Shown here: positions 55,150 through 61,066 of the stretch, piece after piece | Layout of the letters: each line of letters opens with the position of its first letter | Numbering within the stretch: the first letter of the stretch is position 1 | NCBI GenBank assembly: GCA_964019135.1 | Contig: OZ025256.1 | Location: forward strand, 2,852,001-2,916,000 | DNA: 64,000 nucleotides | Direction: 5' to 3' | Source: Arenicola marina | Taxonomy: Eukaryota; Annelida; Polychaeta; Arenicolidae | Notes under the pieces: model-generated | Database searches by the model: none | What the model was told of the DNA's origin: nothing | The model's input: only the letters and a program-made list of their open reading frames with translations | Position numbers and translations under genes: made by a program

Positions 55150-55880
55150 ACAAATATAGGTTCATCACCAAGAATGCCATAATAGCATGCTTGGTGGTGA
55201 ACCTACTCACAGAAATGTGAGTTTGGGTGAGTTCAGAACAATTACACGACATTATAAATGCCATAACAATAATGGCTGACCATGAAAATACGGCTGCCTA
55301 CACCAGGAGATTTAAAATAGCATGCTCGATTGTGAACCTATGCATAAAACTGCGATTTTCCTCAATGGTAAAACAAAATGACCACCCAGCTCGATTCAGG
55401 ACAATTGCACGATATTTTAAAAGTCATATCATTCATGGCCGACCATGAAAATATAGGTGCCTATACCAAAGACACCACACTTGCATGTTTGGTTGTGAAC
55501 CTATAAATGCAATTTTCATTAATGGCGGAACAAAATTGCCACCCAGCTTAATTCTGGACAATCCCACGATATTTTAAATGTCATAGGAATAATGGCTGAC
55601 CATGAAAATATAGGTGAGTTCATCAACAATGCCGCAGTAGCATGCTTGGTTGTGAAGATATGAGCCAATCGGATATTTTCAGTGATGGCGGAACAAAATA
55701 GCCGCCCAACTCAATCCTGGACATTCCCACGATATTTTAAACGTCATAGGCATAATGGCTGACCATGGAAATATAGGTGAGTACACCAAGAATGCCGCAG
55801 TTGCATGCTTCGTTGTGCAGATAGAGACCAAGCAGTTATTTTCAGTAATGGCGGAACAAAATGGCCGCCACGGTCGATAT
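55150..55880 (+). repeat. Tandem repeat with a period of about 160 bp, 4-5 copies
   Basis: The landmark ATGGCYGACCATG occurs at 55,272, 55,435, 55,592 and 55,754 (spacings 163, 157 and 162). Each unit also holds AGCATGCTTGGTTGTGAA, a TTTTCAGTAATGGCGGAAC-type motif, CCACCCAGCTCGATTC and CACGATATTTTAAATGTCAT. Copies are visibly diverged, so the array is old. The first copy is incomplete. It ends about 100 bp before the Ty3/Gypsy relic. Confidence 0.88.
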
Positions 55881-57528
55881 GGCCTGAATTCTAAATGGCT
55901 CCATGTCTGAAAATATTGCTTATAATGTATTTATGCAGTATGCCAAATCTCATGCTTTTTTGAAAAAAAACAATTCACTCAAAATGCTGCACCAATCGCC
56001 TGGACTATCTGAAGGAGGAGCTCGACTGGCTCACGGAAAAAGGTGTCGTGAGCAAGATCGATCAACCTACAGAATGGGTGAATTCGTGTCACTGTGCCAC
56101 AAAGTCTAACGGCAAGATCTGCCGGCTGGCATCCCTGACTGCACCGCTGCGTGACCTGTGCAAGAAACACATCGACTTCCGGTGGGGCCCAGACCAGAGC
56201 GAGGCCTTAATCAAAGTCAAGATCGCTACGGCAACAAATCTGCAGTTCTATGACAGTAAGAAGCCACTCACCCTGCAGGTGGATGCCTCTCTACGTCATT
56301 AAAAGCGCTGCTTTATTCCAGTATAAGGGCCTAGTCGCCTTCGCCAATAGGGCTCTCACTGACAGTGAAACAAGGTATTCAAACATTGACCGCGAAATGC
56401 TGGCCATTGTATTCGGCCTGGAGAGGTTTCATCACTATGCATATGGTCGTCATGCGCGCATCGAGACTGACCACAAACCTTTGAAGTCCATAGAGAAAAG
56501 CAACCTCCACAGTGCACCACCTCGTCTGGCCCGTATGCTGCTTTGCTTCCAAGGATACGCCACGGATATTGTGTACCTGACCGAGAAAGATATACCATTA
56601 GCAGATGCCCTGTCACGTGTCACCCCATGTGAAGCCAGTGCCATCAATAGATTAGACATCTCAGTCCATGGGATGCACTCTGGTATGGATGCCTGTCCCA
56701 CCCGAATCACACAGATACGTGAGAAGACAGCCAAGGATGATCTCCATAGGCTGACCATAGGCTGGCCATAGGCTGGCCATAGGCTGGTCCATCCCATCTT
56801 CACGGTTACTGGAACTATCGTGATGAACTTGGTATCGCAGATGGAAAATTCCGCAAGGCACCAGGATTGTCATCCCTTAGAGTCTAATCGATTCAACTCT
56901 TCCAGGAAGAGAAGAGCTCATCCACGAAGAGAGAATATGAGCGATGAATCGATCGCGTCTGACGACCTTATTGGAAGAGTAGTTTCAATATGGCCAACGG
57001 AAACTCACTCATAGCTCACAATTTATCGCCAACGTCCATATATTATCGCCCAACTTCAACAGATAGACACATGGTTAACTGCATATATGGGCCCCCATAT
57101 ACTTGACACATATCTTTCAAATAACAAACTATAAGGTCTTACATATGTTTCACGTAATTTTATTCATTGTTTCATTCATGTATTTCCCCTAAAGCCTATT
57201 TTGTCACACTGAGCGAATATTGCATGGTAGCTTCCCCCATCTTGGAATAGCATCTACCTCTTCTCTCTTCCACCTACCTGGGCGGAAGAGCAGAAGAGGT
57301 CTTCTTGGAATAGAAGAGGTAAAACGATCGTACTGCATGTACTCTTCCGAAAGAGGTAGACTTTGGAAGAGATCGATCACGCCCTATGTCGCTTCGTCAG
57401 GACGTGCTCAATCAGTTGCGCTATGCTCACCAAGGCGTTGTGAAGTGCAGACTATGGGCCAACTCATCTGCCTTCTGGAATAGTATCATGGCAATAGTAT
57501 GGCAAAGGATGCGCCACCTCATTAATGG

Positions 57529-57780
57529 TTGGTTGGTTATTCAAGACGCTTTAACCACTTTTGGTCATATCGCGTCAATGGGAGAAGGAAGGGAGAGTGG
57601 AGCCATGTCCCTGGGGGTAACCCCCTACTCTTTACGAAGAAAGACATGGGATCTTTATCCTGCGACCACACAGACATGGCCACAGCGGGGCTCGAACCAC
57701 CGACCCACGTGCCATTTGGCTCTCAGGTGACCAGAGCACTCAATGCGAGCGCTCTAGCCCACTGGGCTATCGCGCCGACC
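57529..57780 (-). mobile_element. tRNA-derived SINE with a perfect 15-bp target duplication
   Basis: On the - strand: A-box region GATAGCCCAGTGGGCTAGAG, B-box GGTTCGAGCCCCG, then a body with TGGCCATGTCTGTGTGG, GGTCGCAGGATAAAGATC and GGGGGTTACCCCC, and a tail with AACC repeats. The 15-bp duplication CCACCTCATTAATGG flanks it at 57,514-57,528 and 57,781-57,795. The head keeps a recognisable tRNA shape, unlike the copy at 48.4 kb. It lies inside the integrase part of the Ty3/Gypsy remnant. The perfect duplication argues for a fairly recent insertion. It is not a functional tRNA gene. Confidence 0.95.
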
Positions 57781-58074
57781 CCACCTCATTAATGGCTCAC
57801 AGTCGCCTGTTCCACTTGTATCCTCAATGGAACGGATTCACAGAGAGGAAGGCGCAGACAGTAAGTCAGCTCTTCACCAAGTCTCGAGAGTCTGGGTCGG
57901 ACCCCCACCTTGTGAGCTACTCCACAGCAGGGAATGCCAATCCAATGGGCCTGTAGTATCAGCAGGAGCCTCTCAGCCACATCAGGGAGACCAAAGAGCC
58001 CGGAGGGATATCTCAAGGCAATGGACTGCTGGGGACGTGCCACTGAGAACAGTATCTTTTTCATGCAATTTGGT

Positions 58075-58287
58075 ACGCCAATGGGTCCGAAATTATGCAA
58101 TATTGGTACCTGCATGGGTCTACTTCACGGTGCAGTTGCTACGCCAATGGGTGCGCTCAATTGTCAAGCTGGAGAGGGGCCGATCCATAAGTATTTTGGT
58201 AACAGCAGATTTTGCCAGTCATGCAACTTTGTCTTCTGGTACGGGAATGGGCCAGAATTTTGCAATGTTTGGTACTTGGATGGGTAA
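58075..58287 (+). repeat. Pair of diverged 47-bp direct repeats
   Basis: A 47-bp block (starting TACGCCAATGGGTCCGAAA at 58,075) recurs about 164 bp later (starting TACGGGAATGGGCCAGAAT at 58,239). Both continue with TTATGCAATATTGG or TTTGCAATGTTTGG and end in GGTAC..GATGGGT-like sequence. A third short piece, CTACGCCAATGGGTGCG, lies at about 58,139. It is probably a fragment of another repeat lodged near the Ty3/Gypsy remnant. Confidence 0.5.
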
Positions 58288-58649
58288 GACTTCGGGGCTC
58301 CCAGCGGCACCTCCTTATATATTTTTGGACCTAATTGCCCCTCGGCGGGGGGATTGGCCACAGAAGTCATTAAGCCTGAGGATCACCTGGTGGCCATCTA
58401 GTGGAGGACATGCCTGCTCCCGCTACAGCCGCGATTAACACTGCCGCTGCACCAACCACACCACCTGTGCCAGTGATTGATTCGAATCACCAGCCAGGCG
58501 ATCTGATCGTCATGTTCAGGCACCACCAGCAAAATGACGCGCTGCTAGACATTGATGGGGGCGGATTGCTTTAATTTTGTTCTCCCAACCAGTCGCCAAT
58601 TTAATTTAAAGATGTAAACTTTCGGGGCCAATCGTGACACCCGCTTCAG

Positions 58650-58749
58650 GGGCGGATTCAGACTTTAGAGAGTGGGGAGGCTTGAATTTCGCGATTACAG
58701 GGCATACTACAGGCGCGAATCCAGATTTTAGGGGGTGGGGGGGGGGGGG
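58650..58749 (+). mobile_element. Nested hAT-like end fragments
   Basis: Two left-end-like motifs, TTCAGGGGCGGATTCAGAC (about 58,648) and ACAGGCGCGAATCCAGATT (about 58,709), each followed by TTTAG and a G-rich run, precede the longer element at 58,750. This suggests repeated insertion of related short elements into each other. Right ends are not seen. Confidence 0.4.
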
Positions 58750-59159
58750 CAGGGGCGGATCTAGGAATTTGCCAAGAGGGGGGGGGTTGCTCTCTGAAAA
58801 CTTGCGACCGGGGGGTTGGTTGTTCTATGGGGGGGGGGGTGCTCGGAAAAGCCGACTTTAACAAATATGTTCAGGTTCCCAAGGGGGGGGGGGGGGGGGG
58901 TTGCAACCCCCGTAACCCCCCCCCCCCACTAGATCCGACCATCGGGGGCTTGAATTTCGAGATTACAGTGCAAGGGCGGGGTGGGGGGGTTGGGGCATTG
59001 GTCCTTCTCTAGCATTAGGTTGCTGCTCGTGGACAGCGAGAGGCTGCTTTATTCTCGGGAGCTAAACATGTCGGTGGAGGGGGGGGGGCATCTGCAGCTT
59101 AGCCAGGGGGTAGGGGGGCTATAGCCGCAGTAGCCCCCCCCCCGCTGGATCCGCCACTG
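58750..59159. mobile_element. 410-bp hAT-like MITE (unit R, complete copy)
   Basis: Left end CAGGGGCGGATCTAGG and right end (reverse strand) CAGTGGCGGATCCAGC match at 13 of 16 positions. The interior from 58,843 (TCGGAAAAGCCGACTTTAAC) to 59,129 (CTATAGCCGC) recurs at 59,923-60,219. It contains a very long G run near 58,884, a C run near 58,919, and the block GGTTGCTGCTCGTGGACAGC. An 8-bp target duplication was not identified because the left flank is poly-G. Confidence 0.6.
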
Positions 59160-59442
59160 CCCTTTAAGAGGTGTGGGAGGGGGGGGGGCTGCAGTCATAA
59201 TGCACCCATCTATGCCTGTAGGTTAAACCCAGCAAGCTCGGGATCCTCTAGCAAGTACAACTTCCCGTTCATGTCTGCAGGCTGAAATTCAAGTCAATAA
59301 ATACAACACTAGAATAAATCTGGATTTTGGAATTTATTAAAATTGTAATGCGAAACGGTTGAACTGGTCAGGATTCGTTGATTTAAAAAGTGGTGCAAAG
59401 AAGTTGAATTTATAATTTTTTCTGGAATTTTCTGCTGTTTTG
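59160..59442. other. 3' flank of copy B, no feature recognised
   Basis: Short single-copy stretch with one G run near 59,180 and AT-rich sequence from 59,280. No signal beyond the stop of copy B at 59,443. Confidence 0.5.
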
Positions 59443-59663
59443 CTATTTCTTCCCGGACTGGATGGACTTTCGTCTGCTTTCGTCATCAAATATTTCGGGA
59501 ACGTTCGGAGCCACGGTCACAAGGACAACCGTATTCGATTTCAGCTTCTCTTCGAAGTCTTGATAGGCCAGGATCACGACCCAGGCCTCGCGCATGTTTC
59601 GCGTCCACACATGAAGTATTTGCTTAGTCCACCTCTTCTCACGATTTCTGAGGACAATAAAAC
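59443..59663 (-). pseudogene. Last exon of VSVTRAMK-family gene, copy B (orphan)
   Basis: After acceptor TTGTTTCAG|GTTTTATT (59,664/59,663) the - strand reads 72 codons to TAG at 59,443: VLRNREKRWTKQ, ILHVWTRNMREAWVV, KSNTVVLVTVAPNVPEIF and a lysine-rich end QSGKK. The first bases use the same split-codon phase as copies A and C. The intron sequence to its right (59,664-59,922) matches that of copy C (for example GAGGCAAGCTCTGCACACATGTGATAAT). It is cut at 59,922 by a transposon copy, exactly where copy C continues to its middle exon. Without a middle exon it is an orphan, although its own frame is intact. Confidence 0.72.
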
Positions 59664-59922
59664 CTGAAACAATAATAACATAATTATTATGTTCTGACAA
59701 TCCACGCACAAAAAAAAACTTGTATGGAGAGGTTAATTCAAATTCAGCTAACTAACTTGTCAAATACCATCCTTAGAATCACGAACTCTGTACACATAAA
59801 TGAAACCGCAATTGTAATTAACATATCGTCAACATCTTGATAGTACCCTATCTCTTTTTTAGAATCAGTTCATGGGTAAAGAGGCAAGCTCTGCACACAT
59901 GTGATAATAATGAGGAGTCAAG

Positions 59923-60219
59923 TCGGAAAAGCCGACTTTAACAGTGTATGTTCAGGTTCCCAAGGGAGGGGGGGGGGTGCAGCCCCCGTAACCCCCCCCC
60001 CCCCTAGATCCGACCCTGGGGTCTTGTATTTCGAGATTACAGTGCATAGGCGGCGGAAGCGGTGGGGGGGGGGGGGCGGGCGGGTGCACTGGTCCTTCTA
60101 CAGCACTAGGTTGCTGCTCGTGGACAGCGATAGACTGCTTTATTCTCGGGGGCTAAACCTGTCGGTGGGGGGGCTTCTGCGGCTTGACCAGGGGGTAGGG
60201 GGGGGGGGCTATAGCCGCG
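59923..60219. mobile_element. Unit R, second copy, right end replaced by minisatellite
   Basis: It repeats the interior of the hAT-like element at 58,843-59,129 (TCGGAAAAGCCGACTTTAAC, GATCCGACC, GCTGCTCGTGGACAGCG, CTATAGCCGC). Instead of continuing to the right terminal repeat, it passes at CTATAGCCGCGG directly into AAGGAGGAGGGGGTAGGG, a minisatellite unit. The left end joins copy B's intron at AGGAGTCA. Confidence 0.7.
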
Positions 60220-60428
60220 GAAGGAGGAGGGGGTAGGGGGCTGGTGCAGGCGCAAGGATGAGGGGGTAGGGGTCTAGTGCCGGCGGAAGCAGGAGGGGGA
60301 TAGGGGGCTGGTGTGGGCGGAAGCAGGAGGGGGGTAGGGGGCTGGTGTAGGCAGAAGGAGGAGGGGGGTTGGGGGCTGGTGTAGGCGGAAGGAGGAGGGG
60401 TGGGGGGCTGGTGTAGGCGAAAGAGGGG
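60220..60428 (+). repeat. Small minisatellite patch, about 6 units
   Basis: About six units of the same 33-bp family as the big arrays, in the same G-rich orientation. The segment at about 60,261-60,330 is nearly identical to 61,321-61,390 in the right array, including the rare TAGTGCCGGCGGAAGCAGG variant. The left junction is the transposon's CTATAGCCGCGG, and the right junction lies inside the last exon of copy C. Confidence 0.85.
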
Positions 60429-60544
60429 TTAGGGGGTGAGATGTTGTGATAGGACGACCATGGCCTCGAGCATGTTTCTCGCCCACACATGTAGAATCTG
60501 CTTAGTCCACCCCTCCTTACCATTTTTGGTGGATTTAATGACAC
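60429..60544 (-). pseudogene. Last exon of VSVTRAMK-family gene, copy C (truncated)
   Basis: Acceptor ATTGTTCCAG|GTGTCATT (60,545/60,544) precedes GVIKSTKNGKEGWTKQ, ILHVWARNMLEAMVV and then SQHLTP and TAA at 60,429. Similarity to copies A and B stops at about 60,438: the NTVVLVTVA end is gone and the stop codon is provided by minisatellite sequence (GGTTAGGGGG on the + strand). The phase fits the middle exon at 60,840. A protein from this copy would lack its last 35 or so residues, so I call it a pseudogene, though a truncated product is possible. Confidence 0.75.
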
Positions 60545-60839
60545 CTGGAACAATAATAACATAATGATTATGTTCTGACAATGCACGCACAAAAACAAAC
60601 TTGTATGGAGAGGTTAATTCAAATTCAGCTAACTAACTTGTCAAATACTATGCTTAGAATCGCGAACTCTGTACACATAATATGAAACCGCAATTGTAAT
60701 TAACATATTGTTAACATCCTGATAGTACCCTATCCCTTTTGTTAAATCATTTCATGGGTAAAGAGGCAAGCTCTGCACACATGTCATAATAATGATGAGT
60801 CATTGTTGAATAACGCCCAGTAAACGTAGATCTGCGCAC

Positions 60840-60999
60840 CTTGAAGTTTCTTTTTCAGCAATTTTGTCGCTTCCTTCTTGCAGAGCACCCCTCCGTACTT
60901 CATCGCCCTGGTTACGGACACCCCAAGCCGTGTTTTGAATATCGAGCAGACGTAGTCAGTCATAGGGCCCACTTCCGAATATTTCACTTCCGTCTCAGT
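60840..60999 (-). pseudogene. Middle exon of VSVTRAMK-family gene, copy C
   Basis: On the - strand, acceptor CATTGCAG|ACTGAG (61,000/60,999) and donor CTTCAAG|GTGCGCAG (60,840/60,839) bound 160 nt: TETEVKYSEVGPMTDYVC, TRLGVSVTRAMKYGG and KEATKLLKKKLQ. This exon itself is intact and lacks one codon relative to copy A. The intron to its last exon (60,545-60,839, 295 bp) is the SINE-free counterpart of copy A's intron. About 65 bp upstream of the acceptor, at 61,067, the intron turns into minisatellite. Together with the truncated last exon this copy is probably non-functional. Confidence 0.75.
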
Positions 61000-61066
61000 C
61001 TGCAATGAAGAGAAAATTATATGTTAGATACGCACAATTTTGTTTTATCACAGGAGCAGAAAGGTC

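Larger units (their letters stand above)
55985..58490 (+). mobile_element. Broken Ty3/Gypsy retrotransposon pol remnant
   Basis: A fossil of the Ty3/Gypsy family on the + strand. Recognisable parts in order are reverse transcriptase (about 55,985-56,250), RNase H (about 56,290-56,640, with a DADALSR-like end near 56,600), the zinc-binding start of integrase (about 57,385-57,515), part of the integrase core (about 57,800-57,960) and perhaps a proline/alanine-rich tail after integrase (about 58,400-58,490). It is partial and broken, with several breaks. A SINE is inserted within the integrase part (57,529-57,780), and about 0.5 kb of unrelated GAAGAG-rich sequence separates RNase H from integrase. 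No LTR or gag part was recognised. It predates the SINE and looks old. Confidence 0.82.

Noticed and set aside
57082-57102. Palindrome TATATGGGCCCCCATATA as a regulatory site
   Set aside because: It is isolated, with no gene nearby, and short palindromes of this size occur by chance.
56870-57385. GAAGAG-rich stretch as a separate MITE with an ATCGAT duplication
   Set aside because: Inverted ends of only about 8 bp (TGGAAGAG) and a short repeated ATCGAT are too weak to define an element, so it is recorded only as unrelated sequence within the Ty3/Gypsy remnant.
57700-57780. Functional tRNA gene on the - strand
   Set aside because: The A and B boxes belong to a SINE: the tRNA-like head continues into the SINE body shared with 48.4 kb and is flanked by a 15-bp target duplication.
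60209-60598. 129-codon - strand frame joining exon-like sequence to proline-rich repeats
   Set aside because: It reads copy C's last exon in the wrong frame and then the minisatellite.
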